A stretch of DNA of 64,000 nucleotides, from contig NZ_CP166730.1 of the NCBI RefSeq assembly GCF_041320665.1, positions 2,232,001 to 2,296,000 on the forward strand, given 5' to 3'. The notes under the pieces are model-generated. The model did no database searches, was not told the DNA's origin, and worked only from the letters and a program-made list of their open reading frames with translations. The position numbers were made by a program, and so were the translations under genes. This DNA is from Comamonas sp. GB3 AK4-5. Lineage in GTDB: Bacteria > Pseudomonadota > Gammaproteobacteria > Burkholderiales > Burkholderiaceae_C. Shown here in pieces: positions 49,704-59,577 of this stretch; the stretch's first letter is position 1, and each line of letters begins with the position of its first letter.

Positions 49704-49764
49704 GGTTCAACTCCTTAAAAATTCGTGGCAAATCTGCTCCCGCAGGCACAGCGGGGCAGGGTTC

Positions 49765-50766
49765 CTAGAGCGCTGTGCGCTCAGGCTGTGGTCGTGTGGC
49801 CAGCTCGGCTTGCAGCGCCTTGGCGCGGGCCTGTTGTTCGCTGTCCTTTTGCGAGAGGGCATGTTGTTCGTAGGCCTGCAGCCACCGCCTGGCTTGTGAG
49901 GATTGTCCTTGTTCATGGGACAGCACCATCAGCTGAAAATAGCTGTCATACACCGTGGCATGGCCCTGTGCGCGCAGCGCAATGTTCAGGCGCTCCTGCA
50001 GGTAGCGGCCGGCCTGCTCCAGCTCTCCCAGCTCATAGCAGTTCTGCGCCAGATTGGTCAGCACGCCGCGCAGGCGCTCCGGCATGCCCAGGGCTTGCAG
50101 GCGCTCGCGTGCCACCACAAGCAGGCGCGCATTGGCTTGCTGGGCCTCGCGGTATTTGCCTTGCTCGTGCAGCACATAGCCTTCGTCCTCGTAGATGCCC
50201 AGCAGCTGGAGCTGCGAAGGATAGTCCAGCGCCTGTGCGGGGGTGCTGCGCGGGTCCCAGCGCATCGCTGCCGGAAGGCGGGCAATGCGTGGCAGCGGGT
50301 ATTCGGCCTGGAAGGCATGCACCAGCTGCAGCGCGGCATCGAACTGCTGGCTGTCCGCCAGCCAGCGAATGCTGGAGTAGCGCAGAAAGAACTGCGCATA
50401 GGCCAGCTGTGGCTCGCTCGAGGCCTTTGGCATCGCAGCCAGGGCGGCACGGGCCGCCTGTGCCGCTTGCTCCGGCATGCCGCGGCGGCCATAGACGCTG
50501 GCCTGGGTGTAGTAGAGCCTGAACACATCGCGCGCCGCAGTGCCAGGCCGCTGCAACAAGGGCTCAAGTGCTTGCAGCTTCGCACTCATGGCGCTGCCGC
50601 TGAAGTTGCCACCTTCGGTGAAGACGGTGCCATACAGCGGTGCAAAGCCTGCCTCGAAAGCCGGATGGGCGCGGGCCGCTTGCGCGCTCAGCACCAGGCC
50701 AGCAGCCACCGAGGCCAAAGCGCGCAGGCCCAGGGCCGCAGGGCCCCGGAGCATGCCCAGACGCAT
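49765..50766 (-). CDS. Exported TPR-like helical-repeat protein
   Basis: A 333-residue protein with a signal peptide (LRALASVAAGLVLSAQAARA). The mature part is made of paired helices (for example FRLYYTQASVYGRRGMPEQA; LTNLAQNCYELGELEQAGRY), as in TPR proteins. It starts in a TGATG overlap with the pepN stop, so the two are translationally coupled. Probably a periplasmic scaffold; not recognised. Confidence 0.65.
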   Translation of the reverse strand: MRLGMLRGPAALGLRALASVAAGLVLSAQAARAHPAFEAGFAPLYGTVFTEGGNFSGSAMSAKLQALEPLLQRPGTAARDVFRLYYTQASVYGRRGMPEQAAQAARAALAAMPKASSEPQLAYAQFFLRYSSIRWLADSQQFDAALQLVHAFQAEYPLPRIARLPAAMRWDPRSTPAQALDYPSQLQLLGIYEDEGYVLHEQGKYREAQQANARLLVVARERLQALGMPERLRGVLTNLAQNCYELGELEQAGRYLQERLNIALRAQGHATVYDSYFQLMVLSHEQGQSSQARRWLQAYEQHALSQKDSEQQARAKALQAELATRPQPERTAL

Positions 50767-53477
50767 CAGTCGGCCAATGTGCGGGAGATCACCTCGCGCA
50801 CATCGTTGGACAGATTGGGCTTGGCGGCCACGCGCTCTATGGCGGCGCGGGCAGCGCTGCGGTAGGGCTCGGCCAGCTTCTTCCAGCGGTCCATCACCCG
50901 GGCCAGGCGGGCTGCCACCTGCGGGTTGATGCTGTCCAGCTCGACCACACGGTCGGCCCAGAACACATAGCCCGCCGCATCGGCGCGGTGGAAGGCGCCG
51001 GGGTTGCTGCAGTAGCTGAAGATCAGGCTGCGCGCGCGGTTGGGGTTCTTGATCTGGAAGTCCGCATGCTTGAGCAACGCCTTCACGGCGGGCAGCACAT
51101 TGCCTCCGCGGTCGCAGGCGCCGCCTTGCAGGGCAAACCATTTGTCCAGCACCAGCGCGTCCTGCTTGAACAGGGCGTGAAAGCGCTGCAGCGCCTGCTC
51201 GGCCAGCGGGCTGGCGCAGTAGAGCAGGGCGGACAGGGCTGCGGTGCGGTCCGTCATATTGCCGGCGTCCTTGCAGCGCTGGTAGGCCTTGCCGGGCCAG
51301 ACTTCATCGCCGGTCTGTGCGGCATGCAGGCAGAGCATGGACAGGGCGCGGCCTGCCAGCGCACGGCGGCCGGCGCTGACATGGTCGGGCTGGTAGGCGC
51401 CGGTGTCGCGGTGGGCTTCCCACGCTGCTTCCCAGTCGGCCTGCAGGGCCGTGGCCAGCTGCAGCTGCATGGCTTCGCGCACGGCGTGCACGCGCTGTGG
51501 ATCGACCTCGGCCAGTTGCTCGGCGATATAGCTCTCGGACGGCAGCGTGAGCACCAGGTCCTTGAAAGCCGCATCCAGCTGCGTGTTTTGCAGCACGCCG
51601 CGCAGGGCTTGCACAAAGCTTTCAGGCAAAACATGGGTGCTGAATTGGCCGCTGGCGCTTTCTGCATCTGCGTCGGCAGCTATTGTCTTGAGAGCATGGC
51701 GCAGACCCAGACGCTGGCTGGCTTCCCACTGGTTGAACGGGTCGCTGTCATGGGCCAGCAGGGTCAGCAGCTCGGCGTCGCTGAACTCACAGTCCAGCAC
51801 CACGGGGGCGCTAAAGCTGCGCAGCAGCGAGGGCACGGGGGCCTCGGTCACGTGGGTGAAGATGAATTGCTGCTCGGCCTCGGTCACCACCAGCAAGCGG
51901 CTCTTGGCGGCTTGGGCGCCATCTTCGCCTTGCAGCTGCAGGGCGATTTCCTGGCCGTCTGCGGTGAGCAAACCCATTTGCATGGGAATCACAAATGGCA
52001 GCTTCTCGCTCTGGCCGGGCGTGGGGGCACAGCTTTGCGACAGGGTCAGGGTATAGGTCTGGGCGGCCGCATCGTACTGGCCTGTGGCCTTGAGCACAGG
52101 CGTGCCGGCCTGGCTGTACCAGCGGCGGAACTGGGCCAGATGCTGGGCCAGCGGCGAGCCGGGATTGGCGTCGGCCATGGCCTGCGAGAAGTCATCGCAG
52201 GTCACGGCCTGGCCGTCGTGGCGCTCAAAGTACAGCTTCATCCCCTTGGCAAAACCTTCGCGGCCCACCAAGTTGTGCTGCATGCGCACCACTTCTGCAC
52301 CTTTTTCGTAGATGGTGACGGTGTAGAAGTTGTTGATCTCGATGTAGCTGTCCGGGCGCACGGGGTGGGCCATGGGGCCGCTGTCCTCGGGGAACTGCAC
52401 GGTGCGCAGCACGCGTACATCGTCGATGCGCTTGACGGCGCGGGCCGATGCACTGCCCGCCATGTCCATGGAGAATTCCTGGTCACGGAAGACGGTGAGG
52501 CCTTCTTTGAGCGACAGCTGGAACCAGTCACGGCAGGTGATGCGGTTGCCGGTCCAGTTGTGGAAGTACTCGTGTCCGACGACGCTTTCGATATTGAAGA
52601 AGTCGGTGTCGGTGGCCGTGGCCTGGCTGGCCAGAACATACTTGGTGTTGAAGATGTTCAGACCCTTGTTTTCCATGGCGCCCATGTTGAAGTCGCTGGT
52701 GGCGACGATCATGAAGCGGTCCAGATCCAGGCTCAGGCCAAAGCGCGCCTCGTCCCAGGCCACCGAGTGCATCAGCGAGTTCATCGCATGCTCGGTCTTT
52801 TCCAGATCGCCGGGGCGCACATAGACCTGCAGCAAATGCTCGCGGCCGGCACGGCTCTTGATCTTTTGCTCGCGCGCCACCAAGCGGCCCGCTACCAGGG
52901 CAAACAAATAGCTGGGCTTTTTGTGGGGGTCCACCCACTTGGCAAAGTGGCGGCCGTCTTCCAGCGCGCCGGAGTCCACCAAATTGCCATTCGACAGCAG
53001 CACCGGGTAGAGCGCCTTGTTGGCGCGCAGCGTCACCGTGTACATGGCCATCACATCGGGACGGTCCAGGAAGTAGGTGATGCGGCGAAAGCCCTCGGCT
53101 TCGCACTGCGTGAAGAACGTGTCCTCGCTCACATACAAGCCCATGAGCTTGGTGTTCTTGGCGGGCGCGCAGGTGGTGAAGATTTCCAGCTCCACGGGCT
53201 CGTTGCCCTCGGGCAGGTTCTCCAGCACCAGCTGGTCGCCATCCATCTTGAACGAGGTGCCGCCGCCGTTGACCATTACGCGGGCCAGGTTCAGCTCGTC
53301 GCCGTCCAGACGCAGCGCCTGCGCCGGCACATCGGGGTTGCGGCGCACGCGCATGCGGTTGAGCACGCGGGTCTTGGCAGGGTCGAGGTCGAAAGTCAGT
53401 TCCACCGTATCGATCCACCAGGCCGGAGCCTGGTAGTCGGCGCGGTAAACCGCTGTTGCTTGTCCTTCACGCAGCAT
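50766..53477 (-). CDS. pepN: Aminopeptidase N (M1 zinc metallopeptidase)
   Basis: A 903-residue cytosolic peptidase of the gamma-proteobacterial PepN type. GAMENKGLNIF is the substrate-binding GxMEN motif and VVGHEYFHNWTGNRIT the zinc-binding HExxH with its distal Glu in SLKEGLTVF. It removes N-terminal residues from peptides. It lies 9 bp downstream of prfB, with the TPR gene following. Confidence 0.95.
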   Translation of the reverse strand: MLREGQATAVYRADYQAPAWWIDTVELTFDLDPAKTRVLNRMRVRRNPDVPAQALRLDGDELNLARVMVNGGGTSFKMDGDQLVLENLPEGNEPVELEIFTTCAPAKNTKLMGLYVSEDTFFTQCEAEGFRRITYFLDRPDVMAMYTVTLRANKALYPVLLSNGNLVDSGALEDGRHFAKWVDPHKKPSYLFALVAGRLVAREQKIKSRAGREHLLQVYVRPGDLEKTEHAMNSLMHSVAWDEARFGLSLDLDRFMIVATSDFNMGAMENKGLNIFNTKYVLASQATATDTDFFNIESVVGHEYFHNWTGNRITCRDWFQLSLKEGLTVFRDQEFSMDMAGSASARAVKRIDDVRVLRTVQFPEDSGPMAHPVRPDSYIEINNFYTVTIYEKGAEVVRMQHNLVGREGFAKGMKLYFERHDGQAVTCDDFSQAMADANPGSPLAQHLAQFRRWYSQAGTPVLKATGQYDAAAQTYTLTLSQSCAPTPGQSEKLPFVIPMQMGLLTADGQEIALQLQGEDGAQAAKSRLLVVTEAEQQFIFTHVTEAPVPSLLRSFSAPVVLDCEFSDAELLTLLAHDSDPFNQWEASQRLGLRHALKTIAADADAESASGQFSTHVLPESFVQALRGVLQNTQLDAAFKDLVLTLPSESYIAEQLAEVDPQRVHAVREAMQLQLATALQADWEAAWEAHRDTGAYQPDHVSAGRRALAGRALSMLCLHAAQTGDEVWPGKAYQRCKDAGNMTDRTAALSALLYCASPLAEQALQRFHALFKQDALVLDKWFALQGGACDRGGNVLPAVKALLKHADFQIKNPNRARSLIFSYCSNPGAFHRADAAGYVFWADRVVELDSINPQVAARLARVMDRWKKLAEPYRSAARAAIERVAAKPNLSNDVREVISRTLAD

Positions 53478-53486
53478 GTGCTTTCC

Positions 53487-54591
53487 TTAAACGCCTTGCT
53501 TGAGCGAGGCTTCGATGAACACGTCCAGATCGCCGTCCAGCACTTTTTGGGTGGCCGAGACTTCGACGTTGGTGCGAAGGTCTTTGATGCGGCTGTTGTC
53601 CAGCACGTAGGAGCGGATCTGATGGCCCCAGCCCACATCGGTCTTGGTGTCTTCCAGCTTTTGCTGCTCTTCCATGCGCTTGCGCATTTCGAAGTCATAC
53701 AGGCGCGAGCGCAGGCGCTGCCAGGCCACGTCGCGGTTGCTGTGCTGGCTGCGGCCGTCCTGGCACTGGACCACGATGCCGGTGGGCATGTGGGTCAGGC
53801 GCACGGCGGAGTCGGTCTTGTTGATGTGCTGGCCACCCGCGCCGGAGGCACGATAAGTATCGGTGCGCACATCGGAGGGGTTGATGTTGATCTCGATGGA
53901 GTCATCGATCTCGGGGTAGACGAACAGCGACGAGAAGCTGGTGTGGCGGCCGCCCGAAGAGTCGAAAGGCGACTTGCGCACCAGGCGGTGCACACCGGTT
54001 TCGGTGCGCAGCAGGCCGTAGGCGTATTCGCCTTCCACCTTGATGGTGGCGCTCTTGATGCCGGCCACATCGCCCGGGGTTTCTTCTTCGACCGAGGCCT
54101 TGAAGCCCTTGCGTTCGGCGTACTTCAGGTACTGGCGCAGCAGCATGCTGGCCCAGTCGCAGGCCTCGGTGCCGCCGGCGCCGGCCTGGATGTCGATGAA
54201 GCAGTTCAGCGCATCGGCCTCATGGCTGAACATGCGGCGGAATTCCAGCTCTTCGATCAGGGGGCGCAGCTTGGCTGCTTCGGCCTCAATGGTTTCCAGG
54301 CCTGCTTCGTCGCCTTCTTCGCGGCTCATTTCATAGAGCTCGGCGTTGTCGGCCAGCTCGGAGGTGAGCTTTTCCAGCGTCAGGACGACGGAGTCCAGGG
54401 ACTTTTTTTCCTTGCCCAGTTCCTGGGCCTTTTTCGGATCGTTCCAGACGTTGGGGTCTTCCAGCGAGGCGTTTACCGTGCGCAGGCGTTCGTATTTGGC
54501 ATCGTAGTCAAAGATACCTCCGGAGGTCCTCTGTCCGAGCGGACAGGTCTTCGAGGGTGGCGCCGATTTGGTTGGTGCGTTCTGCTTCCAT
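53487..54591 (-). CDS. prfB: Peptide chain release factor 2, with programmed +1 frameshift
   Basis: A 367-residue RF2 assembled from 27 codons from ATG 54591 (ending DLRRYL then TGA at 54508-54510) and, after skipping one base, 340 codons starting DYD in the +1 frame. The GGQ motif ([14 protein letters not shown]) and the SPF tripeptide (KSPFDSSGG), which reads UGA/UAA, are present. The frameshift senses RF2 supply: scarce RF2 lets the ribosome slip. ATG 54329 should not be annotated as the start. Confidence 0.97.
54505..54522 (-). promoter_or_regulatory. prfB programmed frameshift site
   Basis: The minus strand reads CTCCGGAGGTATCTTTGAC: an internal Shine-Dalgarno element (GGAGGT), the CTT slip codon and the TGA stop, with spacing as in Escherichia coli prfB. 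Confidence 0.95.
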
Positions 54592-54856
54592 GGTCAATTC
54601 CTTGTGTTCTGTGATCGGAGCCCTGAAGGCAGGGGCCGAAGGGGCCGGCGCATGGTGGCGCCACAAAAGGGAGATTTTCGCATGGTGGGCAGCTGGCTGC
54701 CGCAACGCGTTGCCACAAGAATGTGCCATTCAGGGATTTGCAGTGCGCCAAAGCCTGTGGGGGAGGGTTGTGGCGGGGACTCTGACGCATACAGGCCCCG
54801 AAGGGCCTGTGCAGCAATCCGCGCTGAAGGGGGCGAGCGCGAGGTGGGGGGCTTGC

Positions 54857-56647
54857 TTAGAAAGACTCCCACTCGTCTTCCGACGGGGCTGCTGCGGGGG
54901 GCGGTACCGCTGTTGGCTTGCGTGTGCTGGCGCTGGCCAGGGCCGGGCGGGGTGCGGCGGCGGGTGCGGCGCCCGCATGGGAGACGGGGCGTGCCGCCGG
55001 CGCAGGCTTGCTCACAGGGCGGGGGGCTGCCGTCATGGGCGCGCGCTGGGGCTGGGGCGGTGCTGCAGGCATGCTCATGGCCGAGCTGCTGCCTGCTCCC
55101 GCTGCCAGTTTGAAGACCCGCACCGTCTGGCTCAGCTGGCGTGCCTGCTCTTGCAGCGAGCTGGCTGCGGCGGCGGACTCTTCCACCAGCGCGGCGTTTT
55201 GCTGGGTGACCTGGTCCATCTGCGTGACTGCCAGGTTGATCTGCTCGATGCCCGAGGTCTGCTCATCGCTGGCGGCAGAAATCTCTCCCATGATGTCCGT
55301 CACGCGGCGCACGCTGTCCACGATCTCGCCCATGGTCTGGCCGGCAGCCGTCACCTGGGCGTTGCCTTGCTCCACCTTCTGGACCGAGTCGTCGATCAGC
55401 TGCTTGATCTCCTTGGCAGCGTCGGCGCTGCGCTGCGCCAGGGTGCGCACCTCACCGGCCACCACGGCAAAGCCGCGGCCTTGCTCGCCGGCACGGGCGG
55501 CTTCCACGGCAGCGTTCAGTGCCAGGATGTTGGTCTGAAAGGCGATGCCATCGATCACGCCGATGATGTCCACAATCTTGCGCGAAGAGGTGTTGATGGC
55601 CGTCATGGTGTCCACCACCTGGTTGACGGCCTCGCCCCCGCGCACGGCCACTTGCGAGGCGCTGGCGGCCAGCTGGTTGGCCATGCGGGAGTTCGAAGCG
55701 TTTTGCTGGACGGTGGAGGTCAGCTCCTCCAGCGAGGCTGCGGTTTCTTCCAGCGAGCTGGCCTGCTGCTCGGTGCGGCTGGACAGATCCTGGTTGCCCG
55801 TGGCGATTTGCTGGCTGGCCGTGGCGATGGAGTCGCTGCCCTGGTGGATGCGGCCCACGATTTGCACCAGGCTGTCATTCATCTGCTTGAGCGCTTGCAG
55901 CAGCTGGCCGGTTTCGTCGGTGGAGGTGGATTCAATGCGGTGGCTCAGGTCGCCTGCGGCCACGGCCTGTGCCAGCTCCACTGCGCTGCCCAATGGGCGG
56001 GCGATGGCGCGCGCCACCAGCAAGGCCAGGCCCAGGCCGGCCAGCACGCCCAGGGCCATGATGACCCAGATCAGATTGCGCGAGCTGGCGTAAATATCGT
56101 CGCCCAATTCGTCGGCGGCCTTGGCGCCGGCTTCCACATGGGCCGTCAAGGTGTCGAGCTGGGTGAAGATGCTCTGGCTCAGCTTCAGTGCCTCGCCGCG
56201 CAGCAGGGCCGTGGCCTCCTCGTTGCGCTGCTGGCGTGACAGTGCCACCACCTGCTCATGCGCCTTGGCATAGAGCTGCAGCTCCTGGCTGACGCTGTTT
56301 TGCAGCGTCTGGTCTTCTGCGCTTTTCAGAAACTTCTTTTGTTGCTCCAGCCCCGCCTGCAGGGAGCTCCACTGCTCCTGCATGGTTTTTTCATAGTTGC
56401 CCATTTCTTCGTCGCTGCCGCTCAGCACATGCTGCAACTCAATGGCGCGATAGCGCTGCAGCTGGTATTTGACATCCAGTGTGGTGCGGGTCGCGGGCAG
56501 CCATTGGCGCGCCAGCTCCGAACCTGCCTGGTTGACGCGATCGAGCTGCACGATGGACAGCAGGCCGACCCCGAAGGTCAGTGCCAGCACCACGCAAAAG
56601 GAAAGCAGCAGCTTGTGGGTGAGTTTGAGATTTTGAAAAAACTGCAT
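54857..56647 (-). CDS. Methyl-accepting chemotaxis protein
   Basis: A 596-residue receptor with TM1 at about 8-30, a four-helix-bundle periplasmic sensor (4HB_MCP-like), TM2 at about 185-205, HAMP and a long signalling hairpin containing the tip GIAFQTNILALNAAVEAARA. After an Ala/Pro-rich linker it ends with EWESF, the pentapeptide tether for CheR/CheB. ATG 56647 gives the normal short cytoplasmic start; 56674 would add 9 residues. Neither has a good ribosome site. Ligand not predictable. Confidence 0.9.
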   Translation of the reverse strand: MQFFQNLKLTHKLLLSFCVVLALTFGVGLLSIVQLDRVNQAGSELARQWLPATRTTLDVKYQLQRYRAIELQHVLSGSDEEMGNYEKTMQEQWSSLQAGLEQQKKFLKSAEDQTLQNSVSQELQLYAKAHEQVVALSRQQRNEEATALLRGEALKLSQSIFTQLDTLTAHVEAGAKAADELGDDIYASSRNLIWVIMALGVLAGLGLALLVARAIARPLGSAVELAQAVAAGDLSHRIESTSTDETGQLLQALKQMNDSLVQIVGRIHQGSDSIATASQQIATGNQDLSSRTEQQASSLEETAASLEELTSTVQQNASNSRMANQLAASASQVAVRGGEAVNQVVDTMTAINTSSRKIVDIIGVIDGIAFQTNILALNAAVEAARAGEQGRGFAVVAGEVRTLAQRSADAAKEIKQLIDDSVQKVEQGNAQVTAAGQTMGEIVDSVRRVTDIMGEISAASDEQTSGIEQINLAVTQMDQVTQQNAALVEESAAAASSLQEQARQLSQTVRVFKLAAGAGSSSAMSMPAAPPQPQRAPMTAAPRPVSKPAPAARPVSHAGAAPAAAPRPALASASTRKPTAVPPPAAAPSEDEWESF

Positions 56648-57006
56648 AAGAAAGGGCAGTTGGGTGGCTGGCATGCAACAAGAAGTGCAAGCCAGTCAAG
56701 TGAGGGAATGTTCATGCACCGTATGGCGCCTGGGCCCATTGCGCAACGGAAATGCCGCGCAACGAATCAATTCTAGGAGGACGGCGGATATGTAAAGGGG
56801 GAGTTACATTTTTCCGACCGAAGTCTTTTCCCCGTAGTGGCTGCTCCCTGCCTTCCTCGGGAGGTGAGATAGCGGGGTTGCCGGCCAATGCTGGATGTAC
56901 CGAGAGATTGCTGCAAAGTGGGTCTCGTAGCCGTGGCTTTGCCGTTGTCGCAATGATGCAAAAAAACGACAGCAAAGCGGCTACCTTCCGTGGCCTAGCG
57001 TGCGCG
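56648..57006. other. 359-bp leader region of the chemoreceptor with a long imperfect hairpin
   Basis: No coding frame. GTAGCC-GTG-GCTTTGC-CGT-TGTCG (56927-56950) faces CGACA-GCAAAGC-GGCTAC (56967-56984): three paired blocks of 5-7 bp separated by 3-base bulges. On the minus strand this reads GGCAAAGCCACGG downstream of the hairpin loop, reminiscent of but not clearly matching a c-di-GMP-I (GEMM) riboswitch. It could be a 5' regulatory RNA of the chemoreceptor. Confidence 0.35.
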
Positions 57007-57007
57007 C

Positions 57008-57041
57008 AAAAAAGCCCTGGAACGCCAGGCATTCCAGGGCT
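57008..57041 (-). terminator. Terminator of the acyl-CoA dehydrogenase operon
   Basis: AGCCCTGGAA (57013-57022) pairs perfectly with TTCCAGGGCT (57032-57041) and is followed on the leftward strand by TTTTTT. Confidence 0.85.
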
Positions 57042-57094
57042 GATGGTCTTGCGCGCAGGCCCAGCATGCACAGGGCAGGCCGGGCCGTGCGGTA

Positions 57095-58369
57095 TCAGCT
57101 GCCGCGGGTAATGGGCACGTCGGCGTTCTTGCCGTAGCTGCCGTATTTGCCCAGCTCCCACTTGGCGATGGCATTGCGGTGCACCTCGTCCGGGCCGTCG
57201 GCAAAGCGCAGGGTACGGGCATGGGCGTAGTCCATGGCCAGCGGGAAGTCCTGGCACAGACCGCCGCCGCCGTGCACCTGGATGGCCCAGTCGATCACGT
57301 CGCAGGCCAGCTTGGGCGCCACCACCTTGATCATGGCAATCTCGGTGCGCGCCACCTTGTTGCCCACGGTGTCCATCATCCAGGCCGCTTTGAGGGTCAG
57401 CAGGCGGGCCATGTCGATGCGGCAACGCGCCTCGGCAATGCGTTCCTGTGTCACGGTCTGCTGGGCAATGGTTTTGCCAAAGGCGGTGCGGCTGTTGGCG
57501 CGCTGGCACATCAGCTCCAGCGCACGCTCGGCCTTGCCGATCAGGCGCATGCAGTGGTGGATGCGGCCGGGGCCAAGGCGGCCCTGGGCAATCTCGAAGC
57601 CGCGGCCCTCGCCCAGCAAGATGTTGCTGACCGGCACGCGCACGTTCTCGAAATACATCTCCATATGGCCGTGGGGCGCATCGTCATAGCCCATCACCGA
57701 CAGCGGACGCACCAGGCGCACGCCCGGGGTGTCGGCAGGCACCAGCACCATGCTTTGCTGGGAATGCTTGGGGGCGTCCGGGTCGGTCTTGCCCATGGTG
57801 ATGTAGATGGCGCAGCGTGGATCGCCTGCACCCGAGATCCACCACTTGTGGCCGTTGATGACATATTCATCGCCCTGGCGCTCGATGCGGGTGCAGATGT
57901 TGGTGGCGTCGGAGGAGGCCACTTCCGGCTCGGTCATGGCAAAGGCCGAGCGGATGTCGCCATTGAGCAAGGGCTTGAGCCAGCGCTCGCGGTGCTCGTC
58001 CGTGCCGTAGCGGGCAATGGTTTCCATATTACCGGTGTCGGGAGCGCCGCAGTTGAACACCTCGGAAGCCCAGCCCACGCGGCCCATGATTTCGGCCAGT
58101 GGGGCGTATTCCTGGTTGCTCAGGCCCGCGCCTTGCACGCCGGCGATCTCGGCCGTGTCCTGGGGCAGGAACAGATTCCACAGGCCGGCTTCCTTGGCCT
58201 TGTCTTTCAGGCGCTCCAGCAGCTGCAGATGGCTCCAGCGCTTGCCGGCATCGGTATTGGCCTGCAGCTCGCGGAAGTACTCCGCCTCGCTGGGGTAGAT
58301 GTGCTCTTCCATGAAGCGCTGCAGGCGCGCCTGCAGCTCCTTGGTTTTGGGCGAGTAGTCGAAGTCCAT
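57095..58369 (-). CDS. Acyl-CoA dehydrogenase (ACAD10/11-like)
   Basis: A 424-residue FAD enzyme. [16 protein letters not shown] (flavin/substrate loop), [15 protein letters not shown] and the C-terminal [14 protein letters not shown] segment follow the ACAD fold; the type with an N-terminal phosphotransferase partner is that of mammalian ACAD10/11. Here the kinase-like partner is a separate gene just upstream (58480-59571). ACAD10/11 work on 4-hydroxy acids via phosphorylation, so this pair may do the same. Confidence 0.85.
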   Translation of the reverse strand: MDFDYSPKTKELQARLQRFMEEHIYPSEAEYFRELQANTDAGKRWSHLQLLERLKDKAKEAGLWNLFLPQDTAEIAGVQGAGLSNQEYAPLAEIMGRVGWASEVFNCGAPDTGNMETIARYGTDEHRERWLKPLLNGDIRSAFAMTEPEVASSDATNICTRIERQGDEYVINGHKWWISGAGDPRCAIYITMGKTDPDAPKHSQQSMVLVPADTPGVRLVRPLSVMGYDDAPHGHMEMYFENVRVPVSNILLGEGRGFEIAQGRLGPGRIHHCMRLIGKAERALELMCQRANSRTAFGKTIAQQTVTQERIAEARCRIDMARLLTLKAAWMMDTVGNKVARTEIAMIKVVAPKLACDVIDWAIQVHGGGGLCQDFPLAMDYAHARTLRFADGPDEVHRNAIAKWELGKYGSYGKNADVPITRGS

Positions 58370-58479
58370 GGGATCTCCTTGAGGATGATGGGCGCACTGG
58401 GACGCGCGCTGCCCCCGGCAGCCGCAGGCCGTCTTGCACAGAGGGTGGGAATAGACCGCCCGTTGCAGGGCGGGGCGAA

Positions 58480-59571
58480 TCAGGCCCGGTGTTTGCGGGC
58501 GTAGGACCAGGCCAGCTCCGCCATGGGGCGGGCGGTGTCGCCCGAGGCCTTGGCCTGGGCGCTGGATGCGGTGCCTGCCTCCACCCGCTTGGCAATGCCT
58601 TGCAAGATGGCGGCGATGCGGAACATGTTGTAGGCGAGGTAGAAGTTCCAGTCCGCCTGCAGCTGCTCGGGCGTGGCCAGGCCGGTGCGCTCGCAGTAGC
58701 GGCGCAGATAGTCGGATTCGGAGGGAATGCCCAGCGCCGCCAGGTCCAGGCCGCCAATGCCCCGGCTCAGCGAGGCCGGGATATGCCAGGCCATGCAGTG
58801 GTAGCTGAAGTCGGCCAGCGGGTGGCCCAGGGTGGACAGCTCCCAGTCCAGCACGGCCACGGCATGGGGCTCGCTGGCGTGGAACATCACGTTGTCCAGG
58901 CGGTAGTCGCCGTGGACGATAGAGACCTTGCGCTCATCCTTGGCGCTGTCGGGCATATTGGCCGGCAGCCAGGCCATCAGCTGGTCCATCTCGGGAATGG
59001 GCTGGGTGACGGAGGCCACATACTGCTTGCTCCAGCGGCTGATCTGGCGCTCGAAGTAGTTGCCACTCTTGCCGTAGTCCGCCAGGCCCCGGGCCGCAAA
59101 GTCCACGGTGTGCAGCGCGGCAATCACACGGTTCATCTCGTCATAGATGGCGCCGCGCTGGGCTGGCGTCATGCCGGGCAGGGACTGGTCCCACAGCACC
59201 CGGCCCTCTTTGAATTCCATGATGTAGAAGGCGCGGCCGATGATGGATTCGTCCTCGCACAGCGCTTCCATATGGGGCACCGGCACCGGGGTGCCGGCCA
59301 GGCCGCGCATGACCTTGAATTCGCGCTCAATGGCATGGGCCGAGGGCAGCAGCTTGGCCACCGGCCCGGGTTTGGAGCGCATCACATAGCTGCGCCCCGG
59401 TGTGACCAGTTTGTAGGTGGGGTTGGATTGCCCGCCCTTGAACATCTCTGCCTGCAGCGGGCCGGCAAAGCCGGGCACATGCTGCTGCATCCAGGCGGTC
59501 AATGCCGCCATATCGAATGCGTGGGTGTCGGATACAGGTTTGGTGCCTACAAAGTGGTCAAAGTTGGTCAT
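58480..59571 (-). CDS. APH-fold phosphotransferase, ACAD10/11-kinase-like
   Basis: A 363-residue protein with an APH-fold kinase core: QSNPTYKLV and YVMRSKPG (ATP-binding Lys), [12 protein letters not shown] (catalytic HGD loop) and AVLDWE (metal-binding Asp). The phosphorylation of 4-hydroxyacyl-CoA by the fused kinase in ACAD10/11 makes the same activity likely here, as inference. It is upstream of the acyl-CoA dehydrogenase with a 110-bp gap and 6 bp after the Crp-like gene. Confidence 0.8.
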   Translation of the reverse strand: MTNFDHFVGTKPVSDTHAFDMAALTAWMQQHVPGFAGPLQAEMFKGGQSNPTYKLVTPGRSYVMRSKPGPVAKLLPSAHAIEREFKVMRGLAGTPVPVPHMEALCEDESIIGRAFYIMEFKEGRVLWDQSLPGMTPAQRGAIYDEMNRVIAALHTVDFAARGLADYGKSGNYFERQISRWSKQYVASVTQPIPEMDQLMAWLPANMPDSAKDERKVSIVHGDYRLDNVMFHASEPHAVAVLDWELSTLGHPLADFSYHCMAWHIPASLSRGIGGLDLAALGIPSESDYLRRYCERTGLATPEQLQADWNFYLAYNMFRIAAILQGIAKRVEAGTASSAQAKASGDTARPMAELAWSYARKHRA

Positions 59572-59577
59572 AAGTCC

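Noticed and set aside
54329..54329. ATG 54329 as start of release factor 2
   Set aside because: The frameshift signal and the conserved N-terminal part upstream show that translation begins at 54591.
50640..54614. Rightward open frame of about 1320 codons
   Set aside because: It is the antisense shadow of the TPR gene, pepN and prfB, whose motifs (HExxH, GGQ) are on the other strand; its Leu/His/Gln-rich composition is typical of such shadows.
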